Under the pieces are notes generated by a model. That model was not told where the DNA came from. It worked only from the letters and a program-made list of their open reading frames with translations, and did no database searches. A stretch of DNA of 64,000 nucleotides from Pseudomonas sp. N40(2020) (GTDB lineage Bacteria > Pseudomonadota > Gammaproteobacteria > Pseudomonadales > Pseudomonadaceae): positions 1-64,000 of the forward strand of contig NZ_JACSZV010000035.1 in NCBI RefSeq assembly GCF_014472415.1, in the 5' to 3' direction. Of this stretch, positions 24,209-32,792 are shown piece after piece. The translations under genes and the position numbers were made by a program. How positions within the stretch are numbered: the stretch's first letter is position 1; each line of letters starts with the position of its first letter.

Positions 24209-27200
24209 TCAGTCGAGTTCCAGCACCACGACCCGTTGTCCGGCGCGTACCGCCGAACCCGGCTGCACGCGAATCTCGCGCACCACGCCGGCCATCGGTG
24301 CGAGCAGCGGAATTTCCATCTTCATCGACTCCAGAATCACCAGCACATCGCCGGCCGCGACACGGCTGCCGGCCTCGACCTGCACCTGCCAGAGGTTGCC
24401 GGCGATGTGGCTGTCGACGCTCTGCTGACCGTCGGCCAAAGGTGCGTCTTCGGTTGATTCGGGCACGGCTTCTTCACTGTCGAAATGTGCCTGGCCGCTG
24501 GCGATCCAGCGTTCGCGCTCGGCGTTGAATGCGCTCTGTTGTTGGCTACGAAACGCGCTGATGCCTTCGGCTTCACGATTGAGAAAGGCCTGGTAATCGG
24601 CGAGGTTGAGCTGGCTGTGTTCGATGTTCAGATCGAAGCGGCCGAGGGGGAAATCCCGGCGGATGCGCAGCAGTTCTTCGGCGCTGACCGGGTAAAAACG
24701 GATCTGATCGAAAAAGCGCAGCAGCCATGGTTTGCCGTCGAATGCCGCGACGTCGCGGTAGCGATTCCACATCTGCAACGTGCGCCCGACGAACTGGTAG
24801 CCGCCGGGGCCTTCCATGCCGTACACGCACATATAAGCGCCGCCGATGCCCACCGAGTTCTCGGCGGTCCAGGTGCGCGCCGGGTTGTATTTGGTGGTGA
24901 CCAATCGGTGCCGCGGATCAAGCGGCGTGGCCACTGGCGCGCCGAGATAAACGTCGCCAAGGCCCATCACCAGATAGCTGGCGTCGAACACCGTGCGCTG
25001 GACTTCGTCGAGGTTGGGCAGGTCGTTGATACGGCGGATGAACTCCAGATTGCTCGGGCACCAAGGCGCGTCCTTGCGCACGGTGGTCATGTATTTTTCG
25101 ATGGCCAACTGGCAGGCCGGATCATCCCAGGACAGCGGCAAATGGACGATCCGTGACGGCACCTGCAAGTCTTTGGCGGCGCACACCGCGTCCCATTCTC
25201 CGGCGACGATGCCGAGCAGATCCGCCAACGGCAGTTGTTCAGGGTGGTAGTGCACTTGCAGCGAGCGGATGCCCGGCGTGAGGTCGATCACGCCGTGCAG
25301 GGCTTTGCTTTCCAGAGCCTGCATAAGGGCGTGGGCGCGGAAGCGCAGAACCAGATCGAGCTCGGGTGCGCCGATTTCCAGCAGCAGGTGGGTATCGCCT
25401 GACAATCTCGCAACTAGCCGCTGATCGCCCTGACCCAACTCCAGAACCACAGGCGACAAAAGCCCCTGTAGGAGTGAGCCTGCTCGCGATGAAGTTGATG
25501 CGGTGTCTGATCTGGCCTCATCGCGAGCAGGCTCACTCCTACATTGATCCCAATAGCTGGCGAGATCGCGGGCGGTTGTGAGGTCGACCGGGATGAACTG
25601 GATCTTGTCCCCGGCCTTGAGCTGGCCGAGCTGCCACAGATCCGCTTCGATCACCGTCACCGGGCAGACGAAACCACCCAGGCTGGGGCCATCCGGGCCG
25701 AGGATCACGGGCATGTCGCCGGTGAAATCCACCGCGCCGATGGCGTAGGGATTGTCGTGGATATTCGAAGGGTGCAGGCCGGCCTCGCCGCCGTCGGCAC
25801 GAACCCACTCGGGTTTGGGCCCGATCAGGCGCACGCCGGTGCGGCTGGAGTTGAAATGCACCTCCCACTGAGTGGCGAAGAAGGTGCCGATGTAGTTTTC
25901 GGTGAAGTATTCAGGCGCCGCGTGCGGGCCGTAGATCACACGAATCTGCCGCACTGCTGGCAACGCAGTCACATGTTGTTCGGCCAGTTGCTGCCCGGCG
26001 CTGTGATCGATCAACGCAGGCACATGCAACACGTCACCAGCGCGCAACGCGCGACCGCCATGCCCGCCAAACTGGCCGAGGGTGAAGGTGCTTTTGCTGC
26101 CCAGGTAATCCGGCACCTGCAAGCCGCCACGCAGGCACAGATAACTGCGCGCTCCGGCGCCGCTGATGCTGCCAAGGTTCAAGGTCGCGCCGGCCGGGAT
26201 CAGCAGCGCGGTGTTCATCGAAACGGCTTCACCGTCGAGGGTCAGGGCAATTGGCGCGCCCGTCACCGCCACCACCGCCGCGCAGTTGAAGCGCAGCAAC
26301 GGGCCACTCATGGTTATTTCCAGCGCCGCTGCACCGTCGGCATTACCGAGCAGGCGATTGCCCAGACGCAGCGCGCGGCTGTCCATCGGCCCCGAGGGTG
26401 GTACGCCGACGGCCCAGTAACCGAGACGACCGGGATAGTCCTGCACACTGGTTTGCGTGCCGGCGCTGAGCACTTCGAACGTGTTGGCGCGGTACACCAG
26501 CGCCTCCAGGCAACGGGTCCACGGCTGACCGCTGGCGAACGGTGTGTCGAGCAGAATCTGGCGCAGATAATCGCGGTTGGTTTCGACGCCGTACAACACG
26601 CTGTCACCGAGTGCCTGATGCAATTCGGCACGGGCCTGCTCACGGTTGGGGGCCCATGTGATGACTTTGGCGATCATCGGATCGAAGTACGGCGGGATCT
26701 CGCAGCCCGCCTCGACCCAGGTGTCGATGCGCAACTGAATGCCGTTGGCCGGTGGAAATTCCACGGCGGTCAGCAGGCCCGGGCTCGGCTGAAAATCACG
26801 CCCCGGATCTTCCGCATACAGGCGCGCCTGGATCGCATGCCCTTCAGGTTTCAGCCCCTGATACAACGCGCTCAGCGCAGGCAAATCACCCGCCGCCAGT
26901 TCAACCATCCAGCGCACCAGATCCACGCCCCACACCTGTTCGGTGACGCCGTGTTCGACCTGCAAACGGGTATTCACTTCGAGAAAGTAGAAGCGCTGCG
27001 CATCGCTGTCGAAGACGAACTCAACGGTGCCGGCGCTGCGGTAATTCACCGCTTTGGCCAGTTTGATCGCCGCCACGCACAACGCGTCGGCCATGCCGTC
27101 CGGCAGGTTCGGCGCCGGGGTTTCTTCGAGGACTTTCTGGTTGCGCCGCTGGACCGAGCAGTCGCGCACGCCGAGGGCGATGACTTCACCCTGGCCGTCG

Positions 27201-27841
27201 CCGAACACCTGCACTTCCAGGTGCCGGGCGCGCTGAATGTACTTCTCGATGAACACTCCGGCGTCACTGAAGTTGTTCTGGCCGAGGCGTTTCACCGCTT
27301 CGAACGATTCGCTCAGTTCGCTGGCGCTGCGGCACACGCGCATGCCGATGCCGCCCCCGCCGGCGGTGCTCTTGAGCATCACCGGGTAACCGACCTGTTC
27401 GCCGGCGATCAGTGCGGCGTCGAGGCTGTCGAGCAGTTCGGTGCCTTCAAGCATCGGCACGCCGTGTTGTTTGGCCAGCGCGCGGGCGGTGTGTTTGAGA
27501 CCGAACACCCGCAGTTGCTCGGGTGTCGGGCCGATGAAGGCGATGCCCTGAGCTTCGCAGGCTTCGGCGAATGCAGCGTTTTCCGAGAGGAAGCCGTAGC
27601 CGGGGTGAATCGCCGTAGCGCCACTGGCTTTGGCGATGGCGAGGATTTTATCGACCGCCAGATAGGTACCGGCGGCGGCACCCTCGCCGAGGCTATGGGC
27701 TTCATCGGCCTGCATCAGGTGCAGGCTGGCGGCGTCGGCTTCGGAGTACACGGCCACGCCTTTGACCTGCAACTCGCGCAGCGTGCGCAGAATCCGACAG
27801 GCAATGGCGCCACGGTTGGCGATGAGGATTTTTTCGAACAT
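24209..27841 (-). CDS. Biotin-dependent guanidine carboxylase (annotated type: urea carboxylase)
   Basis: A 1210-residue multidomain enzyme. Domains in order: biotin carboxylase (1 to about 450, KILIANRGAIACRIL, KSTAGGGGIGMRV), KipA/KipI-like carboxyltransferase halves (about 460-1000), and a biotinyl domain with the biotin Lys1174 in LESMKMEIPL. Riboswitch control and the adjacent DUF1989 pair point to guanidine as substrate, giving carboxyguanidine; enzymes of this group also accept urea weakly. Residues about 766-792 (RSEPARDEARSDTASTSSRA) are translated from an inserted REP element. The residue separating guanidine from urea enzymes could not be located without an alignment. Confidence 0.85.
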   Translation of the reverse strand: MFEKILIANRGAIACRILRTLRELQVKGVAVYSEADAASLHLMQADEAHSLGEGAAAGTYLAVDKILAIAKASGATAIHPGYGFLSENAAFAEACEAQGIAFIGPTPEQLRVFGLKHTARALAKQHGVPMLEGTELLDSLDAALIAGEQVGYPVMLKSTAGGGGIGMRVCRSASELSESFEAVKRLGQNNFSDAGVFIEKYIQRARHLEVQVFGDGQGEVIALGVRDCSVQRRNQKVLEETPAPNLPDGMADALCVAAIKLAKAVNYRSAGTVEFVFDSDAQRFYFLEVNTRLQVEHGVTEQVWGVDLVRWMVELAAGDLPALSALYQGLKPEGHAIQARLYAEDPGRDFQPSPGLLTAVEFPPANGIQLRIDTWVEAGCEIPPYFDPMIAKVITWAPNREQARAELHQALGDSVLYGVETNRDYLRQILLDTPFASGQPWTRCLEALVYRANTFEVLSAGTQTSVQDYPGRLGYWAVGVPPSGPMDSRALRLGNRLLGNADGAAALEITMSGPLLRFNCAAVVAVTGAPIALTLDGEAVSMNTALLIPAGATLNLGSISGAGARSYLCLRGGLQVPDYLGSKSTFTLGQFGGHGGRALRAGDVLHVPALIDHSAGQQLAEQHVTALPAVRQIRVIYGPHAAPEYFTENYIGTFFATQWEVHFNSSRTGVRLIGPKPEWVRADGGEAGLHPSNIHDNPYAIGAVDFTGDMPVILGPDGPSLGGFVCPVTVIEADLWQLGQLKAGDKIQFIPVDLTTARDLASYWDQCRSEPARDEARSDTASTSSRAGSLLQGLLSPVVLELGQGDQRLVARLSGDTHLLLEIGAPELDLVLRFRAHALMQALESKALHGVIDLTPGIRSLQVHYHPEQLPLADLLGIVAGEWDAVCAAKDLQVPSRIVHLPLSWDDPACQLAIEKYMTTVRKDAPWCPSNLEFIRRINDLPNLDEVQRTVFDASYLVMGLGDVYLGAPVATPLDPRHRLVTTKYNPARTWTAENSVGIGGAYMCVYGMEGPGGYQFVGRTLQMWNRYRDVAAFDGKPWLLRFFDQIRFYPVSAEELLRIRRDFPLGRFDLNIEHSQLNLADYQAFLNREAEGISAFRSQQQSAFNAERERWIASGQAHFDSEEAVPESTEDAPLADGQQSVDSHIAGNLWQVQVEAGSRVAAGDVLVILESMKMEIPLLAPMAGVVREIRVQPGSAVRAGQRVVVLELD
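25466..25543. repeat. REP element inserted in frame inside the carboxylase gene
   Basis: Facing arms CCTGTAGGAGTGAGCCTGCT and AGCAGGCTCACTCCTACA lie inside the coding sequence. The 78-base element adds about 26 codons with no stop and keeps the frame, at the junction between the two carboxyltransferase halves. Confidence 0.85.
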
Positions 27842-27862
27842 GGCATAACCCCTGAAGGGGAT

Positions 27863-28032
27863 GCGGGCCGTCCCGCAGTTTTTCGAAAGGCATCCGGGCC
27901 GTCCCGGATGAAAAAAACACAGTTCAGAACACCACTGGCCCCTGTAGGAGTGAGCCTGCTCGCGATAGCGTTGGATCAGTCAAAACCAATGCGTCTGACC
28001 TACCGCTATCGCGAGCAGGCTCACTCCTACAG
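27863..28032. repeat. Twin hairpins and REP pair inside the operon
   Basis: GCGGGCCGTCCCGC (27863-27876) and CATCCGGG-CCGT-CCCGGATG (27891-27910) are two short hairpins sharing GGGCCGTCCC. They are followed by a full REP pair at 27942-28032. Together they fill the 279 bases between the DUF1989 gene and the carboxylase, where they could tune expression of the downstream genes. Confidence 0.75.
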
Positions 28033-28120
28033 TTGGGTTAGTGGTGTTCCCGTGATTTCAGGCACTGCCCGGACCGGGCCTGGCACAAGGCAAACAACCA
28101 GCGGCGCAAACGGCTGAATT

Positions 28121-28771
28121 TCAGTTCCATACCAGCAGCTCCGCAGGGGTCGGGTTGTAGGCGTTGCACGGGTTGTTCAGTTGCGGGCAGTTGGAGATCA
28201 ACACGATCACGTCCATCTCGGCACGCAGGTCGACGTACTTGCCCGGTGCGGAAATCCCGTCTTCGAAGGTCAGCCCACCGTCAGCCGTGACCGGCACGTT
28301 CATGAAGAAATTGATGTTCGGGCCGATGTCGCTTTTGCCCAGTCGCCCGTCGTGGACGCAGGCGCGCAGGTAGTTGTCGCGGCAGCTGTGCATGTAGCGT
28401 TTTTCCAGGGCGTAACGCACGGTGTTGCTCTCTTGCGCGCAGGCGCCGCCGAGGGTGTCGTGGCGGCCGCAGGTGTCGGAGACGATGGTCAGCATCGGTT
28501 TGCCGAGGTTGGAATAGAGCACGCTGCCGGTGCTCAGGTAGACGCTGTTCTGTCGGCGCAACGTGCGCTGCACGTCGTAGCGTTCCTTGGGGTTGGCAAC
28601 GCTGTAGAACAGGGTATCGACGGCTTGATTGCCTTCCAGATCGAGAATGCGCAGGGTCTGGCCGGCCTTGACCTCCATCAGCCAGGGTTCGCCGGCGGGG
28701 ATGGTCGCGCGGTAGACCGCATGCTCGGGCAGTCTGTCGGTGGTAGCAGCGTTAGCGATGGCGAGTGACAT
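28121..28771 (-). CDS. DUF1989 protein, carboxyguanidine deiminase subunit
   Basis: A 216-residue protein of the urea-carboxylase-associated (DUF1989) family. Cysteine-containing motif [17 protein letters not shown] and a [12 protein letters not shown] segment are typical. Paired DUF1989 proteins next to such carboxylases (CgdA and CgdB) have been shown to form carboxyguanidine deiminase, which makes allophanate and ammonia. I did not decide which subunit this is. It lies 11 bases after its paralogue. Confidence 0.85.
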   Translation of the reverse strand: MSLAIANAATTDRLPEHAVYRATIPAGEPWLMEVKAGQTLRILDLEGNQAVDTLFYSVANPKERYDVQRTLRRQNSVYLSTGSVLYSNLGKPMLTIVSDTCGRHDTLGGACAQESNTVRYALEKRYMHSCRDNYLRACVHDGRLGKSDIGPNINFFMNVPVTADGGLTFEDGISAPGKYVDLRAEMDVIVLISNCPQLNNPCNAYNPTPAELLVWN

Positions 28772-28782
28772 GGCAGCGATCC

Positions 28783-29508
28783 TCAGGCGAACAGACGGTC
28801 GGTGTTGATGAAGCCGCGCTCGTTTTCCGGGCGCGAGGTGCGGCAGTGTTCAGCGACGCTGGCGTCGGCGTTCATCCAGCTCAGCTTCAGGGGTTTGGGG
28901 GCGTATTCGGTGGACGGGTCCATCGGGTGTTGCAGGGCGGTGAGGACGACGAGGGTGTCCATCGGCGCGTACAACTCGATGTAGTCGCCAGCCTTCGAAT
29001 TGCCCTCAACGAAATGAAAACGCCCGGCCTCATCGACGTTGACCCGACTGAACAGATTGAGGGTCATCAGCAGGTCGGACAGGCCCAGGCCCCACTTGCC
29101 CAGCTCCACCAGCAGGTTGTCGGTGCCGTTGCGGAAGAAGCCGTTGCGCAATTCCTGATAGCGGCCCTGGCCGTACTTCTGCACGACTTCCTCGGCGCAG
29201 AGCACGCCGCCGAGGCTGTCGCTCCAGCCGCAGGTGTCGGCAGTGATGGCGGCCAGCACGCGGCCCATGTCCGAGTACAGGCAATGGCCGGTGGTGAGCT
29301 TGGCGGTGTGTTGGCATTTGAGGCTGTCAGGCAGGTTCAGCCGTTCGGTTTTTTCATTGGCGTTGAGCAGGGTCAGGCTGACGTTGGCACCGCCGCGCAG
29401 ATCGGTCAGGCGCAGCAATTGGCCGCGCTTGAGAACGAAGGAACGGTGGCCGCCGCCGGGCAGCATTTCTTCGGCGAAGGGTGGAAACAATTGGGTTGAA
29501 TCAGTCAT
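28783..29508 (-). CDS. DUF1989 protein, second carboxyguanidine deiminase subunit
   Basis: A 241-residue paralogue of the next gene. [20 protein letters not shown] matches the cysteine motif of its partner, and [20 protein letters not shown] matches the GPNINFF region. Both are needed in the characterised CgdAB enzymes. It starts 13 bases after the ABC ATPase stop. Cytoplasmic. Confidence 0.85.
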   Translation of the reverse strand: MTDSTQLFPPFAEEMLPGGGHRSFVLKRGQLLRLTDLRGGANVSLTLLNANEKTERLNLPDSLKCQHTAKLTTGHCLYSDMGRVLAAITADTCGWSDSLGGVLCAEEVVQKYGQGRYQELRNGFFRNGTDNLLVELGKWGLGLSDLLMTLNLFSRVNVDEAGRFHFVEGNSKAGDYIELYAPMDTLVVLTALQHPMDPSTEYAPKPLKLSWMNADASVAEHCRTSRPENERGFINTDRLFA

Positions 29509-29521
29509 TGGAGCAATCCTC

Positions 29522-30310
29522 TCAAGCGGTTCGAAGTGAGCCCGCCAGGTTCACCGGCAAGGCTTCGACGGCGGCGCGCTGGGCGCGGCGGTCGGTGTTC
29601 AAAGGGATGTCGTAGGTGATGCGCGCGCCATAGGCGCCGGGGGCGTGCGGGTCGAGACGAACCTTGTCGAACACCAGCAATCGCGTGCCGAGGCTAAAGC
29701 CTTCGGACAGGTCATGAGTGACCATGAACACCGTCAGCTGCGTCTCGCGCCACAGCTCCAGCAGCAGGGCATGCATGTCTTTGCGGATGCCGGGATCAAG
29801 TGCGCCGAACGGCTCGTCGAGCAGCAACACGCGCGGCTTCATGATCAGCGCCTGGGCAATCGCCAGTCGCTGTTGCATGCCGCCGGAGAGCTGCACCGGG
29901 TACTTGTCCAGCGCATGGCCGAGGCCGACTTTGTGCAGCAGTGCCGAAGCCTGCTCACGGGCGTCTTTTTTGGCCGTGCCGAACAACCGCCCGAGCAACG
30001 GTGCGCGTGGCAATTCGAGGCCGATCGCGACGTTGTCCAGAACGCTCAAGTGCGGGAACACCGAGTAGCGCTGGAACACCACGCCACGGCTGGCGTCCGG
30101 CTCGCAGGCCAGTGGCTGACCATCGAGCAGGATGTCGCCACGGCTGGCGGTTTCCTGGCCGAGCAACAGGCGCAGAAAGGTCGATTTGCCGCAACCGGAC
30201 GCGCCGACCAGCGTGCAGAACTCGCCCTCGTTGACCTGCAGATTCAAGCCTTCGAGCACCACTTGATCGGCGTATTGCTGCCAGACGTTTTTTACCGTGA
30301 TGAAGCTCAT
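29522..30310 (-). CDS. ABC transporter ATP-binding protein (guanidine uptake)
   Basis: A 262-residue ATPase. Walker A GASGCGKSTFLRLL, signature LSGGMQQRLAIAQAL and Walker B VLLLDEPFGALDP, followed by the H-loop MVTHDLSEG, are all present. Of the nitrate/sulfonate/taurine importer type by sequence, but its place under the guanidine riboswitch suggests guanidine uptake. It overlaps the permease stop by 4 bases. Confidence 0.88.
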   Translation of the reverse strand: MSFITVKNVWQQYADQVVLEGLNLQVNEGEFCTLVGASGCGKSTFLRLLLGQETASRGDILLDGQPLACEPDASRGVVFQRYSVFPHLSVLDNVAIGLELPRAPLLGRLFGTAKKDAREQASALLHKVGLGHALDKYPVQLSGGMQQRLAIAQALIMKPRVLLLDEPFGALDPGIRKDMHALLLELWRETQLTVFMVTHDLSEGFSLGTRLLVFDKVRLDPHAPGAYGARITYDIPLNTDRRAQRAAVEALPVNLAGSLRTA

Positions 30311-31122
30311 TTGGCGGCCCCCTCATACCAGGGGAATGCCCGGCGGGTCAGGGATTTCAAACCCCAGTCCATCAGCCAGGCGAGGAGGGTGATCCACGCC
30401 ACGTAGGGCAGGATCACGTCCATCGCCAGATAGCGCCGTACCAGAAAGATCCGGTAGCCGAGGCCGTCGGTGGCGGCGATGGCTTCGGCGGCAATCAGGA
30501 ACAACCACGCCGAGCCGAGCATCAGGCGCAGCGAAATCAGCAGGCGCGGCAACAGTTGTGGCAACACCACGCGCAACATCAGCGTCCAGGTCGAGGCACC
30601 GAGGGTCTGCGCCTTGATCAGCAGTTCGACGGGAATGTCCCGCGCACGCTGTTCCAGATCCCGAGCGAGGGCCGGGGTGATGCCGATCACGATCAGCATC
30701 ACTTTCGACAATTCACCGAGGCCGAAGACGATGAACAGAATCGGCAGAATCGCCAGCGGCGGCACCATCGACAGCACCGTCAGCAGCGGCGACAACGGCG
30801 CGCCAAACAGCGGCAGGGTGCCGGCGGCGATGCCCAGGCACAACCCGGCCAGCGCGGCGATGCCAAGGCCGATGGCCAGACGCCCCAGACTCGCCGCGGT
30901 GTCTTGCCACAGCAGGTATTCGCCAGTGCGACTGTCGGCATTGAAGGCCAGGCGTTTTACCGCGTCGGTCATCTGCACGGCGCTGGGCAACAGTTTGTCG
31001 TTGGGGTTGTCCGCCAGGCGTTCGGCTGAGCCCATGAAGTAGGCGAACAGCAGCAGAGCGAACGGCAGGATCACCAACAGCAGGCGACTCGGGCGATCCG
31101 GGTGGCGATTGATCAGGCGCAT
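30307..31122 (-). CDS. ABC transporter permease (guanidine uptake)
   Basis: A 271-residue inner-membrane permease of the BPD_transp_1 fold with about six hydrophobic segments. The conserved EAA loop is visible near ELLIKAQTLGASTWTLMLRV. GGAGG lies 8 bases before the ATG at 31122; a TTG at 31128 is too close to it. It belongs to the same importer as the flanking genes. Confidence 0.88.
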   Translation of the reverse strand: MRLINRHPDRPSRLLLVILPFALLLFAYFMGSAERLADNPNDKLLPSAVQMTDAVKRLAFNADSRTGEYLLWQDTAASLGRLAIGLGIAALAGLCLGIAAGTLPLFGAPLSPLLTVLSMVPPLAILPILFIVFGLGELSKVMLIVIGITPALARDLEQRARDIPVELLIKAQTLGASTWTLMLRVVLPQLLPRLLISLRLMLGSAWLFLIAAEAIAATDGLGYRIFLVRRYLAMDVILPYVAWITLLAWLMDWGLKSLTRRAFPWYEGAAK

Positions 31123-31140
31123 GGCCAAATCCTCCGTGGC

Positions 31141-32208
31141 TTACAGCTTGGCGTCGGCGGCCATCTGCACGTAGGTCGGATCGAAACGCAGCTTGAGGTT
31201 GCTGGAGTCGCCGCTGGTCACGCCGTTGGCGAAAGCCATGCCGACCGCACTGGTGTCTTTGGCGCCTTCACCGAGCAAGCCGTGCTGGAACGAGAACTCG
31301 GCGACTTTGCGCATGGTTTCCGGCAGTTGTTTGCTGGTGGCAAAGGTCAGGGCTTCCTTCGGCGTGGCGAACAGTTTGGTGGTGTCCAGTTGCGCCTGGA
31401 ATCCGGCCAGATCAGTGCCCGAGGCTTTGGCCATGTGTTCCAGCGCGGCTTTGCTCGCGGCGTTTTTTGCATTCATCAGTTCGACCACTTCGAACCAGGC
31501 GCCGGTCAGCGCTTTGCCCAGCGCCGGGTTGTCTTTGAGGGTGGCGCTGTTGACCACCATCATGTCCATGATCTCGCCGGGGATCTGGCTGGAGTTGAAC
31601 ACTTCGGTCACGCCGGGCTTGGCCTTGATGTCCGAAAGCATCGGGTTCCAGGTGGTCACGGCGTTGACCTGGTCGGTGTTGAAGGCGGCGGAGATATCGG
31701 CGTCGGAAGTGTTGACCACTTTCAGATCTTTCTCGGTCAGGTCGACCGAATCCAGCGCGCGGGCCAGCAGGTAGTGAGAGACAGAGAGCTCGACCAGATT
31801 GACGTCCATGCCCTTGAGATCGGCGACTTTCTTGCCTTCACCCTTGAGGACGACGCCGTCGTTGCCGTTGGAGAAGTCGCTGACGATCAGCGCCGTGCTG
31901 TCGACGCCGCCGGCGGCAGGGATGGTCAGCGCATCCATGTTGGTCATGGTGCAGCCGTCGAACTGGCCGGCGGTGTACTGGTTGATCGATTCGACGTAGT
32001 CATTGAGTTGCACGACGTCGATCTTGATGCCGTACTTCTTCGCCCATTTGTCGACGATGCCTTGGCTGCCGGCGTATTCCCATGGCATCCAGCCGGCGTA
32101 AATCGTCCAGCAGACACTGAAGTGGTCTTTCTGCGCGGCGGGGGATTGGGTGCTGACCAGTGCGGCGAAAGCGGCGGCGAGCAGGGCGGGCAAACGTAGT
32201 CGGGACAT
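31141..32208 (-). CDS. ABC transporter periplasmic substrate-binding protein
   Basis: A 355-residue binding protein with a signal peptide (LPALLAAAFAALVSTQSPAA, cleavage near residue 25). It has the NMT1/SsuA-like periplasmic fold (CWTIYAGWMPWEYAGSQGI, then IVDKWAKKYGIKI). It is the first gene of the operon and the direct target of the riboswitch: its GGAG site lies in a segment complementary to the aptamer. Guanidine is the likely ligand by context. Confidence 0.88.
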   Translation of the reverse strand: MSRLRLPALLAAAFAALVSTQSPAAQKDHFSVCWTIYAGWMPWEYAGSQGIVDKWAKKYGIKIDVVQLNDYVESINQYTAGQFDGCTMTNMDALTIPAAGGVDSTALIVSDFSNGNDGVVLKGEGKKVADLKGMDVNLVELSVSHYLLARALDSVDLTEKDLKVVNTSDADISAAFNTDQVNAVTTWNPMLSDIKAKPGVTEVFNSSQIPGEIMDMMVVNSATLKDNPALGKALTGAWFEVVELMNAKNAASKAALEHMAKASGTDLAGFQAQLDTTKLFATPKEALTFATSKQLPETMRKVAEFSFQHGLLGEGAKDTSAVGMAFANGVTSGDSSNLKLRFDPTYVQMAADAKL

Positions 32209-32215
32209 GGTGGGT

Positions 32216-32226
32216 TCTCCAGTTGA
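32216..32226 (-). promoter_or_regulatory. Ribosome-binding segment complementary to the riboswitch
   Basis: The RNA TCAACTGGAG containing the GGAG Shine-Dalgarno is the exact complement of CTCCAGTTGA in the aptamer hairpin at 32303-32312. Pairing would hide the ribosome site in the absence of ligand. Confidence 0.6.
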
Positions 32227-32251
32227 TCAAGGGCGGACAGGAAGGCAACGC

Positions 32252-32364
32252 GGCACCGCGAACGGTGGCTTGTCTCCCGGGCTTTTGTCCCGCCGTGTAA
32301 CCTCAACTGGAGGTCGCCAACTCTCGGACCAGCCACTCGCGATTGCGAGCCGGAACCCTAGTCA
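32252..32364 (-). ncRNA. Guanidine-I (ykkC) riboswitch
   Basis: Read on the minus strand, all conserved blocks occur in order: CTAGGGTTCCG (32361-32351), a variable hairpin, CTGGTCCGAGAG, a CCTC/GAGG hairpin, then ACACGGCGGGACAAAAGCC and CGGGAGA ending near 32272. A CACCG-TTCG-CGGTG hairpin follows (32252-32269). The position directly before the transporter gene fits a guanidine-induced leader. The class recognises guanidinium and normally turns genes on. Confidence 0.95.
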
Positions 32365-32792
32365 GCCATTGCAAATTGTGGTGCCGCGAACCTGTGATGA
32401 CTCCTGCACGGGTTTGCTAAAGCGAGAGGCGTGCCAAGTCGCGTCGAGCCCTCTGGCACGGGCCTGCCGGTTCAATCCGGTTGTGTTTGCGAGCGAGGCG
32501 GCGCTTTGTGTTGGTGCGCGGCTGCACCGTGATGCAGCGTGTGGGCCACGGGGCCATTGTTGTCCCGGTGAGTAGGGTTATCACGGCCGCGTATATCCCG
32601 GCGGGCCCCATTAATCAGCGGGTGAATGACCGCGTTGGCGGATGAACAAGGTTTCATAAATCACTTGTTTCAACTTGTTGCAGGAACGCACCAGATTCCG
32701 AAAACGCTGTCAGATAATTCGTCAGTCACCGAATAAACGACTGACGCCTGCCAGCGTCGCTGGTGTGGCTACCCGCGGTCCAGGAGGCCGCC
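32365..32792. other. 428-base gap between riboswitch and lipoprotein gene
   Basis: No gene seen. On the minus side it should carry the promoter of the guanidine operon just before 32364; a GG-N11-GC sequence at 32369-32385 resembles a sigma54 site but has the wrong spacing. A 6-bp inverted repeat GCTGCA/TGCAGC lies near 32521-32538. Confidence 0.4.

Noticed and set aside
25544-28117. 857-codon plus-strand frame opposite the carboxylase gene
   Set aside because: Long antisense frame caused by high GC third positions of the real gene; no ribosome site and no recognisable domain.
32369-32385. Sigma54-like promoter (GGCAC ... TTTGCA) just before the guanidine riboswitch on the minus strand
   Set aside because: The GG and GC elements are 11 bases apart instead of the strict 10, so it is unlikely to work; the position is attractive, however.
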